This document shows, in pieces, positions 1 through 6,215 of a stretch of 6,298 bases of DNA. The position numbers and the translations under genes were made by a program. The stretch spans positions 1-6,298 of the forward strand of contig JADNEJ010000483.1 of NCBI GenBank assembly GCA_016292295.1, given 5' to 3'. The notes beneath the pieces were generated by a model. That model was not told the DNA's origin, did not search any database, and saw only the letters and a list, made by a program, of their open reading frames with translations. The stretch's first letter is position 1, and each line of letters starts with the position of its first letter. The stretch comes from Candidatus Thiodictyon intracellulare. Its GTDB lineage: Bacteria; Pseudomonadota; Gammaproteobacteria; Chromatiales; Chromatiaceae.

Positions 1-27
1 GGCAGCGGCGGGGAGTGACAGTGACAT
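1..27 (-). CDS. Possible transposase start (partial, runs off the left edge)
   Basis: On the minus strand an ATG at 27-25 follows a good ribosome binding site (GGAGG, about 8 bases upstream). The nine codons up to the window edge read MSLSLPAAA with no stop. The position just inside an insertion-sequence-like end suggests a transposase, but nine residues cannot identify a family. The call rests on the ribosome binding site and context only. A competing plus-strand open frame over 2-283 has no recognisable protein features. Confidence 0.25.
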
Positions 28-99
28 CGTGGAGCCTCCGGATCACCAAAAACGGAGCTCCTACGCTACCGGGTCAGGAACGGGATTTCATGCAGCCTT

Positions 100-126
100 G
101 CCGAAAAGACACCGACAGGCTGCTAG
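100..126 (-). repeat. Terminal inverted repeat, left copy
   Basis: The minus-strand 15-mer CTAGCAGCCTGTCGG (126-112) is identical to plus-strand 6212-6226. After a 4-nt segment (6 nt in the right copy), both copies continue TTTTCGGC. The two copies face away from each other and differ by two bases in length, so they are related ends rather than a recent exact duplication. Confidence 0.6.
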
Positions 127-371
127 CGTATCGACGGCGGAGCGGCAAACGGCGCCTGCACAAAGACCTGCTTGTCGGGGCATCGAGCAGCCGTCAATAC
201 TGAATATTTTTTTCCGTGAAGAAGGCGCTAAGATGCTGCTCATCGCGACCCGCCTGGCCCGCAGTCTTGATCGGAGTTGCTAAAAGCAGAGGGTGACAAG
301 GCGCTGATCCCACGGGGTCCATGCCACAGGCCTTGCATCCAAACCCGATAAAAAGGGCGAGGAGGATATTC
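127..371. other. Intergenic stretch with no recognised gene
   Basis: Nothing between the left insertion-sequence end and the terminator can be supported as a gene. A plus-strand frame is open from base 2 to a TAA at 281-283 and ends IATRLARSLDRSC, but it crosses the repeat end and matches no family I recognise. A minus-strand TTG-started frame (412-194) has a hydrophobic start, partly because it reads through the T-run of the terminator. A run of seven T lies at 207-213 without a convincing stem before it. Confidence 0.4.
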
Positions 372-405
372 AAGAAAAACCTGCCGACCGATACCACGCG
401 GCAGG
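372..405 (-). terminator. Intrinsic (Rho-independent) terminator
   Basis: On the minus strand, CCTGCCG (405-399) pairs perfectly with CGGCAGG (386-380) across a 12-nt loop, and TTTTTCTT follows directly. This is the classic stem plus U-tract. It lies about 125 bases past the stop codon of the minus-strand ene-reductase and is the most credible end for its transcript. Confidence 0.6.
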
Positions 406-420
406 CCCGCAAACTACTCG

Positions 421-448
421 GTCGTCGGGGCCTTCAGGCCCCGGCGGC
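421..448. repeat. Strong GC-rich hairpin without a U-tract
   Basis: GGGGCCT (427-433) and AGGCCCC (436-442) form a perfect 7-bp stem. The pairing continues outward to 421/448 with two G-T wobbles, giving a stem of about 13 bp with a tiny loop. No T-run follows on either strand, so it is not a standard terminator. It could stabilise the 3' end of the ene-reductase transcript or be a REP-like dispersed palindrome. Confidence 0.45.
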
Positions 449-488
449 TGCTTCTCGGGCATGACCCGCAACAAAACCTTCCACCGTT

Positions 489-511
489 CGCGCCGCCCTT
501 GCGACGGCGCG
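489..511. repeat. Hairpin just downstream of the ene-reductase stop
   Basis: CGCGCCG (489-495) is the exact reverse complement of CGGCGCG (505-511), with a 9-nt loop. It starts about 20 bases after the minus-strand stop codon of the ene-reductase, a usual place for a terminator. The first T-rich tract on that strand (TTTTGTT) is separated from the stem by more than 10 bases, so termination here would be weak. It may instead protect the 3' end of the mRNA. Confidence 0.4.
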
Positions 512-530
512 CCTTTATGCCGTCCGCTGC

Positions 531-1628
531 TCAGGCGCCCGCAAGAAAGAGATAGTCGGTATAGCCGTGTTCATCGCCGCCGTAGAAGGTGGCCTTATCG
601 GGCTCGTTGAGTGGGGCATTGCGCCGCAGACGCTCCACCAGGTCCGGGTTGGCGATGAAGGGCCTGCCGAAGGCGATCAGGTCGGCGGCGTTGGCGGCGC
701 GCGCGGCCAAGGCAAGCTCCCGCGTGTAGCCGTTGTTGGCGATGTAGGTCCTGTGGAAGAGTGGGCGCAGGGTGCTGAGCTTGAAGCTGGAGCCGGTCTC
801 ACGCGGGCCGCCGGTCACGCCCTCCACGACATGCAGGAAACCAATACTGCGCGCCGAGAGTTCCCGTACCACCTGAGTGAAGAGCGCCTCCGGGTTGCTG
901 TCGGCGATGTCGTTGGCGGGCGAGAGCGGGGTGAGGCGGACCCCGACGCGATCCTGCGGCCAGACCCCGAGCACGGCCTCAGTAACCTCCAGCAGCAGAC
1001 GGGAGCGGTTCTCGATGCTGCCGCCATAGGCGTCGGTGCGCCGATTGGTCTGGTCGCGCAGGAACTGATCGAGCAAATAGCCGTTGGCCGAGTGGATCTC
1101 GACTCCGTCGAAGCCGGCCGCTTGCGCGTTCTGTGCCGCGCGCCGGTAATCGTCGATGAGGCCCGGGAGTTCCGCAAGCCCCAGAGCGCGCGGCGTCATC
1201 ATGTTCACCATCCCCCGGCCGGTGAACACTTGCCCGTGCGCCTTCACCGCCGAGGGGGCCACCGGCAGGGCGCCTCCCTCCTGCAGCTCGGGGTGCGAGA
1301 TGCGCCCGACGTGCCAGAGTTGGATGACGATTTTGCCGCCCTTGGCGTGAACCGCTTCGGTGACCTGCCGCCAACCCGCGATCTGGGTCTCGTTGTAGAT
1401 GCCCGGGGTTTGGATATAGCCCTTACCCTGGGGCGAGATCTGCGACGCCTCGCTGATGATCAGGCCGGCGCCGGCGCGTTGGCCGTAATAGGTAGCCATC
1501 AAGGGGGTGGGCACGTCTCCGGCCGCAGCCCGGCTGCGCGTCAGCGGGGCCATCACGATGCGGTTGGCGAGTGTCAGGCTACCGAGCTGGTAGGGCTGGA
1601 AGAGGTCGCTTTGGGTGTCGTCGCTCAT
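531..1628 (-). CDS. nemA: Old Yellow Enzyme family ene-reductase (NemA-like)
   Basis: This is a 365-residue, full-length FMN-dependent alkene reductase, expected to be cytoplasmic. Such enzymes use NAD(P)H to reduce activated C=C bonds such as maleimides and enones, and some nitro compounds; the physiological substrate cannot be read from sequence. By analogy with OYE1, visible residues include Thr30 in VMAPLTRSR (flavin), Gln103 in VIQLWHVGR, the substrate-binding pair His179/Asn182 in VEIHSANGYLLDQFL with Tyr184 as proton donor, Arg231 in VGVRLTP, and the FMN phosphate motif GRPFIANPDL (321-330). RTDAYGGSIENR (197-208) is a family signature. I chose the ATG at 1628 because MSDDTQSDLFQPYQLG matches the usual N-terminus. 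The frame stays open to 1691, but those 21 extra codons read into an inverted repeat and resemble no family member. The ribosome binding site (AGAGAG, about 10 bases upstream) is modest. It is monocistronic, with a terminator at 405-372. No NemR-type repressor lies in the window. Confidence 0.93.
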   Translation of the reverse strand: MSDDTQSDLFQPYQLGSLTLANRIVMAPLTRSRAAAGDVPTPLMATYYGQRAGAGLIISEASQISPQGKGYIQTPGIYNETQIAGWRQVTEAVHAKGGKIVIQLWHVGRISHPELQEGGALPVAPSAVKAHGQVFTGRGMVNMMTPRALGLAELPGLIDDYRRAAQNAQAAGFDGVEIHSANGYLLDQFLRDQTNRRTDAYGGSIENRSRLLLEVTEAVLGVWPQDRVGVRLTPLSPANDIADSNPEALFTQVVRELSARSIGFLHVVEGVTGGPRETGSSFKLSTLRPLFHRTYIANNGYTRELALAARAANAADLIAFGRPFIANPDLVERLRRNAPLNEPDKATFYGGDEHGYTDYLFLAGA

Positions 1629-1684
1629 GGTTTGGTCCGCTCTCTCTGGGTTAACAGGTGGGTGAAGCGAAAAAGAGCATTTTG

Positions 1685-1814
1685 GTCGCAAATGAACGCA
1701 AATAAGCGCAAATAAATCTGCTGGTTGGCATCATCGCGGGCGTTCACTCAGACGGCGAACATGCACTAAAGGTCAAGTCTCTGATTATTTATGTCAATTT
1801 GCGTTCATTTGCGG
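1685..1814. repeat. Inverted-repeat element built on 10-bp-spaced CGCAAAT units
   Basis: The left arm carries three units with a 10-bp period: CGCAAATGA (1687), CGCAAATAA (1697) and CGCAAATAA (1707). The right arm contains the exact 17-bp inverted copy of CGCAAATGAACGCAAAT at 1797-1813. Similarity continues inward, so each arm is about 32 bases (to 1718 and from 1783) around a 64-base spacer. The element sits 57 bases upstream of the ene-reductase start, so it overlaps or flanks that promoter. It could be a dispersed palindromic repeat, a miniature transposon, or a binding site for a protein reading one face of the helix. Similar CGCAAAT or CGCAGAT repeats are common in bacterial intergenic DNA as I recall, but I could not check this. 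Confidence 0.75.
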
Positions 1815-1925
1815 CTAAACTGCTTTTCCCTGGTGAATGATTGCACTGTCTAGCGCCTGGGCACTGTTTGTTTGCAGACAGACCCCGGAGCGTAGCGGTC
1901 GCGTCCTGGACCTTATGCGGCGGAC

Positions 1926-2212
1926 GGGAAAAAGCGGCACCACTGCGGTGACCTGCCCCAGGGCCGCGGCGGACTCGGGGCCGCTGCGGCCCACCGGCAG
2001 GATGCCGGTGCCGACCGGCTGGGCCAGGACCCTTAGGTGCGGCGCTCGCGCAGGGTGTAGCGGTCCCCCGGCTCCGGTTCCAGCCCCAGGCCCAGCAGTG
2101 CGTGGCGCGGCACCAGGATCAGGGTGATGGGCAGCCGGGGAAACAGCAGGTGGGCGACCGCGGCGAAGGCTACCGACTTGGTGTCGCAGTCGCCCCGGTT
2201 GTCTGCAAGCAT
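1926..2212 (-). pseudogene. Transglutaminase-like protein remnant, truncated and frameshifted
   Basis: From an ATG at 2212-2210 the minus strand reads MLADNRGDCDTKSVAFAAVA, then LLFPRLPITLILVPRHALLGL and GLEPEPGDRYTLRERRT, and stops at TAA 2035-2033. Losing one base at that TAA (TAC read as TA) restores a continuation RVLAQPVGTGILPVGRSG, then PESAAALGQVTAVVPLFP, so this is a 1-nt deletion. The GDCDTKS motif followed about 30 residues later by PRHALLG resembles the Cys and His regions of transglutaminase-like cysteine-protease folds. A TAG precedes the ATG and the usual N-terminal part is absent. The shifted frame stays open to 1815, at the edge of the inverted repeat, but past about 1926 it looks non-coding. 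The family call is from memory of the motif. Confidence 0.55.
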
Positions 2213-2379
2213 CTATTCAGTGACTTGGCTGAAACTTCCCGATTCTGAGCCAACCTCGGCAGCTGGGTTTCTCACCGAAATCTGGGAGATCCCGGCGCCC
2301 ACCCGCCCGCATCGCACTGAGTTGCTGCCAGATTCTGCGTAACAAATTGATTTGATAAATATGTGCAGTTGCTACATAA
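2213..2379. other. AT-richer segment between two pseudogenes, origin unknown
   Basis: This stretch separates the recognisable parts of the transglutaminase-like and DUF4124 pseudogenes and is noticeably less GC-rich than its surroundings, especially 2330-2379. Homology of the DUF4124 remnant ends near 2380, and that of the other pseudogene begins at 2212. The segment may be inserted sequence or decayed intergenic DNA. I see no terminal inverted repeats, no RNA gene, and no protein I can recognise in the plus-strand frame ending at 2342. Confidence 0.35.
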
Positions 2380-2650
2380 TGCCGGATATTTCGCTCGCAG
2401 CGCCTCGTCGGCCTCACGCTGAGCGCGAGCCTGATCTTGCGCTTGGCGCTTCACCCTCAGACGTTCCAGGTCCTCGGGGGTCTGGGTGGGGGTCTCTTGC
2501 GCCGCATTCCCGCATTCCGTCCGCGCCGGTCCAGCACTTATGATCCCGCGCCGTGGCCGCCGGGTCGGCGCCGGTCAGGCCGAGCAGCAGGAGGGCGACG
2601 GTGCCCCAGCCGGGGACGCGGTGGTGATGCGCAGAGGGTTGCATGGTCAT
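2272..2650 (-). pseudogene. DUF4124-type secreted protein, frameshifted with internal deletion
   Basis: The ATG at 2650 lies 11 bases after the maeB stop, so it was probably co-transcribed with maeB. The first frame gives a signal peptide (hydrophobic core VALLLLGLTGADPAATA, residues 18-34), then HKCWTGADGMREC, the N-terminal motif of DUF4124 envelope proteins of gammaproteobacteria. One extra base near 2503 shifts the frame. The second frame continues AQETPTQTPEDLERLRVKRQ, then the charged, coiled-coil-like stretch AQDQARAQREADEALRAKYP, which fits the family's later region. The roughly 25 residues usually between these parts (with the PPEY-type motif) are missing. After KYP (about 2380) the reading becomes unfamiliar and runs to a TGA at 2274-2272. 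In the first frame translation stops at 2414. The protein would have lost most of its length; its function is not known. Confidence 0.65.
2352..2380 (+). promoter_or_regulatory. Sigma-70-like promoter with an internal palindrome
   Basis: TTGATA (2352-2357) and CATAAT (2375-2380) are each one mismatch from consensus and are separated by 17 bases. The spacer holds an imperfect palindrome, ATGTGCAGTTGCTACAT (2361-2377), which could be an operator. The promoter points into the antisense of the DUF4124 pseudogene and maeB, with no plus-strand gene after it. It lies in AT-rich DNA, where chance matches are more likely. Confidence 0.3.
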
Positions 2651-2661
2651 CGTTGGAGTTC

Positions 2662-4935
2662 TCAGCCCGCCTGCACTGCCGCCAGCGCAGTCATGTTGAG
2701 CAGGCCGCGCACCGAGGTGCTGGTGCTGACGATGTGCGCCGGGCGATCGGCGCCGAGCAGCATGGGCCCAACATTGATGGAACTGCTGCCCCCGGCAGTG
2801 GAGCGCAGCAGGTTGAGTGCGATATTGGCGGCGGCCTGGTTGGGCATGATGAGCAGGTTGGCGCGCCCGGTCAGCCGGGAACCGGGGAAGCGCCGCTCGC
2901 GCAGTTCCGGGTCCAGGGCCAGGTTGGGCTGCATCTCGCCCTCCACCTCGAGCTCTGGGTTGCTCGCCCGCAGCAGCCGCAGCGCCTCGCACATTTTCTC
3001 CGCGGAGGGGGTGTGGCGGGTGCCGAAGTTGGAGTGCGAACACAGCGCGATCTTGGGCTCGATCCCGAACCGGGCGACCTGCGCCGCGCACAGCCGCGCG
3101 ATCTCCGCCAAGTCCGCGGCGCTGGGGTCCTCCTGCACATAGGTATCGGCGATGAAGAGCGGCCCTTGCGACAGGATGACCGCATTCATGGCAGTGAGCC
3201 GCTGCACCCCGGGGGTGCAGCCGATGATTGCCTGGACGTGCTCCAGGTGGCGCAGGTAACGCCCGACCACGCCGCAGATCATGGCGTCTGCATCGCCCGA
3301 GCGCAGCACGGCGGCGGCCAGTACGGTCGGGGACTTGCGCACATACTCGCGCACCTCGGTGAGGGTATAGCCGCGCCGCTTGACGCGCTCGTAAACGGTG
3401 GTGCAGTGGGTGTCGAAGCGTGGGTTCTCCGACGGGATGATCAGGTCGAAGTCCTCTCCGGGGCGGATGGAGAGCCCCAGGTCGTGCAACCCCTGGCGGA
3501 TCTGTTCCGGCCGTCCGATGAGCAGGGGCCGGGCGATCCCCTCGCTCACCGCCTGCTGGGCGACCTGCAGCACCTTCTCCTGCTCGCCCTCGGCGAACAC
3601 TACCCGCCGCCGCGGGGCCGCTCGGGCGTGGTCGAAGACCGGCTTCATCGCCATGCCGCTGCGGAAGGCGCGCAGCGACAGGGTATCGCGATAGGTATCC
3701 AGATCCGCGATGGGGCGGCTGGCCACGCCCGATTCCATGGCCGCCCTGGCCACCGCGGGCGCCAGGTGGGCCATGAGCCGGGGGTCGAAGGGCCGCGGGA
3801 TCAGGTACTCGGGGCCGAAGCTCAGGCCCTGGCCGCCATAGGCCGCGCGTACGATGTCAGACGGCTCTGCCATCGCGAGATCCGCGATGGCATGGACACA
3901 GGCGATCTCCATCGCCTTGTTGATCCGGGTCGCGCCGCAGTCCAGGGCGCCGCGGAAGATGAAGGGGAAGCACAGGACGTTGTTGACTTGGTTCGGAAAA
4001 TCCGAGCGCCCGGTGGCGATGATGGCGTCCGGGCGGGCGGCGCGGGCGAGATCTGGCATGATCTCCGGGTTCGGGTTGGCGAGCGCCATGATGATGGGGC
4101 GTTGCGCCATCCGAGCCAGCCACTCCGGCTTGAGTACTCCCGCGGCGGACAGCCCCAGGAATAGGTCGGCACCGACGATCGCCTGCTTCAGGGTGCGCAG
4201 GTCGGTGTCCACTGCATAGCGGTCCTTGTAGGGGTCCATCACCTCGCGGCGCCCGCGGTAGACCACGCCGGCGATGTCTGTGACCATGATGTTCTCAGGT
4301 CTGAGCCCCAGTTCCACCAGCAGGTCCAGGCAGGCGAGCGCCGCCGCCCCGGCCCCGGCCGTAACCAGGCGCGCCGACCCGATGTCCTTGCCCACCACCC
4401 GCAGACCGTTCAAGATGGCCGCGCAGACCACGATGGCGGTGCCGTGCTGGTCGTCGTGGAAGACCGGGATGCCCATGCGTTCCTGGAGCGCTTGCTCGAT
4501 GATGAAGCAGTCCGGGGCCTTGATATCCTCCAGATTGATGGCGCCGAAGGTGGGCTCCAGGCGCGCCACGGTTTCGATGAACTGCTGCGGGTCGCGCTCC
4601 TCGATCTCGATGTCGAACACGTCGATGTCCGCGAACTTCTTGAACAGCACCGCCTTGCCTTCCATCACCGGCTTGCTCGCGAGACTGCCGATGGGACCCA
4701 GGCCCAGCACCGCGGTACCGTTGGTGATGACCCCGACCAGGTTGGAGCGGGCGGTATAGAGTGCGGCGGTCTGCGGGTCGCGGACTATCTCCTCGCAGGC
4801 GACCGCCACCCCGGGAGAGTAGGCGAGCGCCAGGTCGCGCTGATTGGCGAGCGGCTTGGTCGCCTTGATCTCCAGTTTGCCGGGGCGGGGATACAAGTGG
4901 TACGCGAGGGCGTCCTGTCTCAGATCGTCGGACAT
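2662..4935 (-). CDS. maeB: NADP-type malic enzyme with phosphotransacetylase domain (MaeB)
   Basis: This 757-residue cytoplasmic enzyme decarboxylates malate oxidatively to pyruvate and CO2, yielding NAD(P)H for biosynthesis and linking the TCA cycle to pyruvate. Length and architecture match the MaeB family. The malic enzyme part (about 1-430) has Tyr39 in LAYSPGVA, Lys94 in GKAVLFKKFADIDVFD, metal ligands Glu136/Asp137 in NLEDIKAP and Asp162 in FHDDQHGTA, a Rossmann motif GAGAAA (194-199), and ALANPNPE (285-291). The phosphotransacetylase-like part (about 441-757) includes VVFAEGEQEKVL, CSHSNFGTR and GRANLLIMPN. In the family this part is usually regulatory, binding acetyl-CoA, rather than catalytic. 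No key residue appears missing. I chose the ATG at 4935 because MSDDLRQDALAYHLYPRPGK is the usual N-terminus. The frame stays open upstream to 5889 only because of high GC. A DUF4124 pseudogene follows after 11 bases. NADP preference is from family knowledge. Confidence 0.96.
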   Translation of the reverse strand: MSDDLRQDALAYHLYPRPGKLEIKATKPLANQRDLALAYSPGVAVACEEIVRDPQTAALYTARSNLVGVITNGTAVLGLGPIGSLASKPVMEGKAVLFKKFADIDVFDIEIEERDPQQFIETVARLEPTFGAINLEDIKAPDCFIIEQALQERMGIPVFHDDQHGTAIVVCAAILNGLRVVGKDIGSARLVTAGAGAAALACLDLLVELGLRPENIMVTDIAGVVYRGRREVMDPYKDRYAVDTDLRTLKQAIVGADLFLGLSAAGVLKPEWLARMAQRPIIMALANPNPEIMPDLARAARPDAIIATGRSDFPNQVNNVLCFPFIFRGALDCGATRINKAMEIACVHAIADLAMAEPSDIVRAAYGGQGLSFGPEYLIPRPFDPRLMAHLAPAVARAAMESGVASRPIADLDTYRDTLSLRAFRSGMAMKPVFDHARAAPRRRVVFAEGEQEKVLQVAQQAVSEGIARPLLIGRPEQIRQGLHDLGLSIRPGEDFDLIIPSENPRFDTHCTTVYERVKRRGYTLTEVREYVRKSPTVLAAAVLRSGDADAMICGVVGRYLRHLEHVQAIIGCTPGVQRLTAMNAVILSQGPLFIADTYVQEDPSAADLAEIARLCAAQVARFGIEPKIALCSHSNFGTRHTPSAEKMCEALRLLRASNPELEVEGEMQPNLALDPELRERRFPGSRLTGRANLLIMPNQAAANIALNLLRSTAGGSSSINVGPMLLGADRPAHIVSTSTSVRGLLNMTALAAVQAG

Positions 4936-4980
4936 AGTGCATCTCTTAAGGGGTTCTCCCGCGGCGCGCGAGGAGCGGGC

Positions 4981-5009
4981 ATTGTGCTGCGCCTGACCGG
5001 GTTCTTCAA
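4981..5009 (-). promoter_or_regulatory. Possible maeB promoter
   Basis: On the minus strand, TTGAAG (5009-5004) and CACAAT (4986-4981) are separated by 17 bases. Each matches four of six consensus positions. This would give a leader of roughly 40 bases before the maeB ATG at 4935, which has a weak AAGAGA ribosome binding site. It is plausible by spacing and position only. Confidence 0.3.
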
Positions 5010-5073
5010 CCGCCCGCGTCTCGCGCCTCGCCAACCGCTTGCATCGCCTGGATTGCGCGGCGAAGATACCGCT

Positions 5074-5190
5074 ATGCCCGAGCCACGATTTGCCCCACCC
5101 AGGACCCACGCCAACATGCGCACCGTCTCCCACGCTGAGGTGGACGCCGGGGTCCCCCTGCAGACCCCGATTGATTGGGCCTGGGCGTGA
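5074..5190 (+). pseudogene. Short remnant, probably the 3' end of the gene preceding the phosphatase
   Basis: The plus-strand frame from ATG 5074 encodes 38 residues ending VPLQTPIDWAWA, with TGA at 5188-5190. The stop overlaps the GTG start of the phosphatase (5187) in the arrangement GTGA, typical of translationally coupled genes in an operon. There is no clear ribosome binding site before 5074. I therefore read it as the surviving C-terminal tail of an upstream operon partner. In related phosphatase operons that partner is often a von Willebrand factor A protein, but these 38 residues are too few to show it. It could also be a chance frame. Confidence 0.35.
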
Positions 5191-5926
5191 CCTGGCGCGC
5201 CTACGACACCTCGGTCCGCGGCACCAGCCACCAGCGCAGCGGCCTGCCCTGCCAGGACGCCCACGGCTGACGGGAGCTTTCGGCCGGCGGCCTCCTGTGC
5301 GCCGTGGCCGACGGTCTGGGCTGCGCCCCCCGCGCCGATGAAGGGTGCGCAACGCGCGGTCGCCGCCGCCCTGGACGCGCTGGCGGTGGCCTTGGCCGCC
5401 GCCTCGGCCGTGCTGGACGAGGTGGCCATCGCGGGGCAGCTGCGCGCCGCCCTGAAGACCGGCGCCGACCCCAGCCCACTGCGCGACTATGCCACCACCC
5501 TGCTGCTGGCCGCCGTCACCCCCGGCTGGACCGCGGTCGGGCAGATCGGCGATGGGGCCGCGGTCGGACACTGGCCCGACGGGCGACTGGAGACCATGAG
5601 TTTGCCGCAACGCGGCGAATATGCCAATGAGACGATCCCGCTTACCAGCCTGGACGCCATCGTGCGTCTCCAGGTCCGCGTCTAGCCGGCGCGCCTGCGC
5701 GCCCTGGCGCTCTTCAGCGACGGGCTGCAGGGGCTGTGCATCAACCTGGGCCACCGGCGCCCCCTTCGAGCGTTTCTTCACCCCCTTCCTGCAGGCCCTC
5801 ACCGGACTCTTCGATGGCGATGCGACCGGTGCGCGCCTCGCTGCGTTTCTCGAATCGGCGCGCGTCTGCGCCCGTACCGACGACGACAAGACCCTGCTGG
5901 TGGCGGGTCTCCCGGACCCGACCTGA
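5187..5926 (+). pseudogene. PP2C-type Ser/Thr protein phosphatase, multiply broken
   Basis: The conceptual protein starts at GTG 5187: VTWRAYDTSVRGTSHQRSGL then PCQDAHG. A TGA (5268-5270) then replaces what was probably TGC. Reading resumes with GGLLCAVADGLGCAPRADEG. An inserted T at 5346 shifts the frame to AQRAVAAALDALAVALAAAS and later DYATTLLLAAVTPGWTAVGQ and IGDGAAVGHWPDGR. A TAG (5683-5685, perhaps from CAG) follows, then LRALALFSDGLQGLCINL. An extra G at 5748-5750 shifts to ATGAPFERFFTPF, ending in RTDDDKTLLVAGLPDPT and the stop at 5924-5926. The metal-binding motifs VADG, GDG, FSDG and TDDDKT mark the PP2C fold, a manganese- or magnesium-dependent phosphatase. This subtype begins with the GTSH..SG.PCQDAH motif. 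Such genes commonly sit beside von Willebrand A and kinase genes in signalling operons. The two stops and two +1 shifts abolish the protein. Confidence 0.85.
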
Positions 5927-5943
5927 GTATGGATCCACGTAGG

Positions 5944-5958
5944 GTCCGCTGTGCGGAC
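5944..5958. repeat. Short palindromic hairpin after the phosphatase pseudogene
   Basis: GTCCGC (5944-5949) and GCGGAC (5953-5958) form a perfect 6-bp stem with a TGT loop, 18 bases after the phosphatase stop. The surrounding CGTAGGG...CTGTGCGGAC resembles intergenic palindromes I recall as frequent in high-GC proteobacteria. No T-run follows, so it is not a typical terminator. The stretch from here to 6107 holds no recognisable gene. Confidence 0.35.
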
Positions 5959-6107
5959 TATTCCCGCGGCGCCGGGCGCCTGACTCAGGCCCCGGGGGTT
6001 GGAGCCGGTGCCGGTCAGCCCCAGCTACTGCTGATGTGATTGTCCCGTCCGCAAGACGCGCCCGCCTCGTGCCTGACCTCGATCCACCCAACCACCGAAA
6101 GAATGCT

Positions 6108-6215
6108 ATGCAGCCCAGAGCACTGGCACTGGCCTTGTCTCTCGCCGTGACGCTCGCCACACAGGCGCCCTGTGGGACCGCCGTACTGGCGGCCCCGGCC
6201 GTCGCACCGGCCTAG
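6108..6215 (+). pseudogene. Secreted-protein start, cut off after its signal peptide
   Basis: ATG 6108 follows a purine-rich GAAAGAA stretch and encodes 35 residues, MQPRALALALSLAVTLATQA then PCGTAVLAAPAVAPA. This is a short basic start, a hydrophobic core (about 5-18) and an Ala-rich region with AxA cleavage sites, i.e. a Sec signal peptide. The stop codon TAG (6213-6215) lies within the CTAG at the edge of the repeat starting at 6212. The natural reading is that an insertion sequence entered the gene just after the signal-peptide codons, leaving no mature protein. The product family cannot be told. It follows the phosphatase pseudogene on the same strand after 180 bases. Confidence 0.5.

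Larger units (their letters stand above)
1..126 (-). mobile_element. Probable insertion-sequence end, truncated by the window edge
   Basis: Read on the minus strand, bases 126-100 run CTAGCAGCCTGTCGG, then TGTC, then TTTTCGGC. The same 15-mer and the same TTTTCGGC octamer recur in opposite orientation at 6212-6240. This is the behaviour expected of terminal inverted repeats of one insertion-sequence family. If CTAGCAG is the outer tip, the element runs leftward out of the window. A GGAGG sequence and an ATG (27-25) then sit about 70 bases inside the tip, where a transposase gene normally starts. The family is not recognised. The tip assignment is an inference; the repeat itself is seen directly. 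Confidence 0.45.

Noticed and set aside
194..412. A small minus-strand frame with a hydrophobic, lipoprotein-like N-terminus
   Set aside because: It needs a TTG start without a ribosome binding site and reads through the terminator stem and its T-run, which creates the hydrophobic residues.
1629..1691. An earlier ATG for the ene-reductase at 1691
   Set aside because: The added 21 residues do not resemble the family's N-terminus and the upstream start codon lies inside the inverted-repeat arm.
567..1715. A 382-residue plus-strand open frame
   Set aside because: It mirrors the ene-reductase on the opposite strand, which has every catalytic motif in place.
1685..1814. A CRISPR-like array from the repeated CGCAAAT units
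   Set aside because: The units are 10 bp apart with no spacers and the two arms are inverted, so it is a palindromic element and not a CRISPR.
1837..2127. A 96-residue plus-strand frame over the transglutaminase-like pseudogene
   Set aside because: It is Pro/Gly/Ala-rich with no motif, while the opposite strand reads as a recognisable if broken protein.
2437..4164. A 575-residue plus-strand open frame
   Set aside because: It is antisense to maeB and the DUF4124 pseudogene, of low-complexity composition, and without recognisable domains. It is a shadow frame.
4936..5889. A long upstream extension of the maeB reading frame, giving a 1075-residue protein
   Set aside because: The extra part has no recognisable domain, runs antisense to the phosphatase pseudogene, and the canonical MaeB start MSDDLRQDALAYHLYPRPGK lies at 4935. 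It is an open frame produced by high GC.
6124..6139. A sigma-54-like sequence, TGGCAC-N5-TTGTC
   Set aside because: It lacks the GC at the -12 element and lies within the signal-peptide codons, which explain the sequence.
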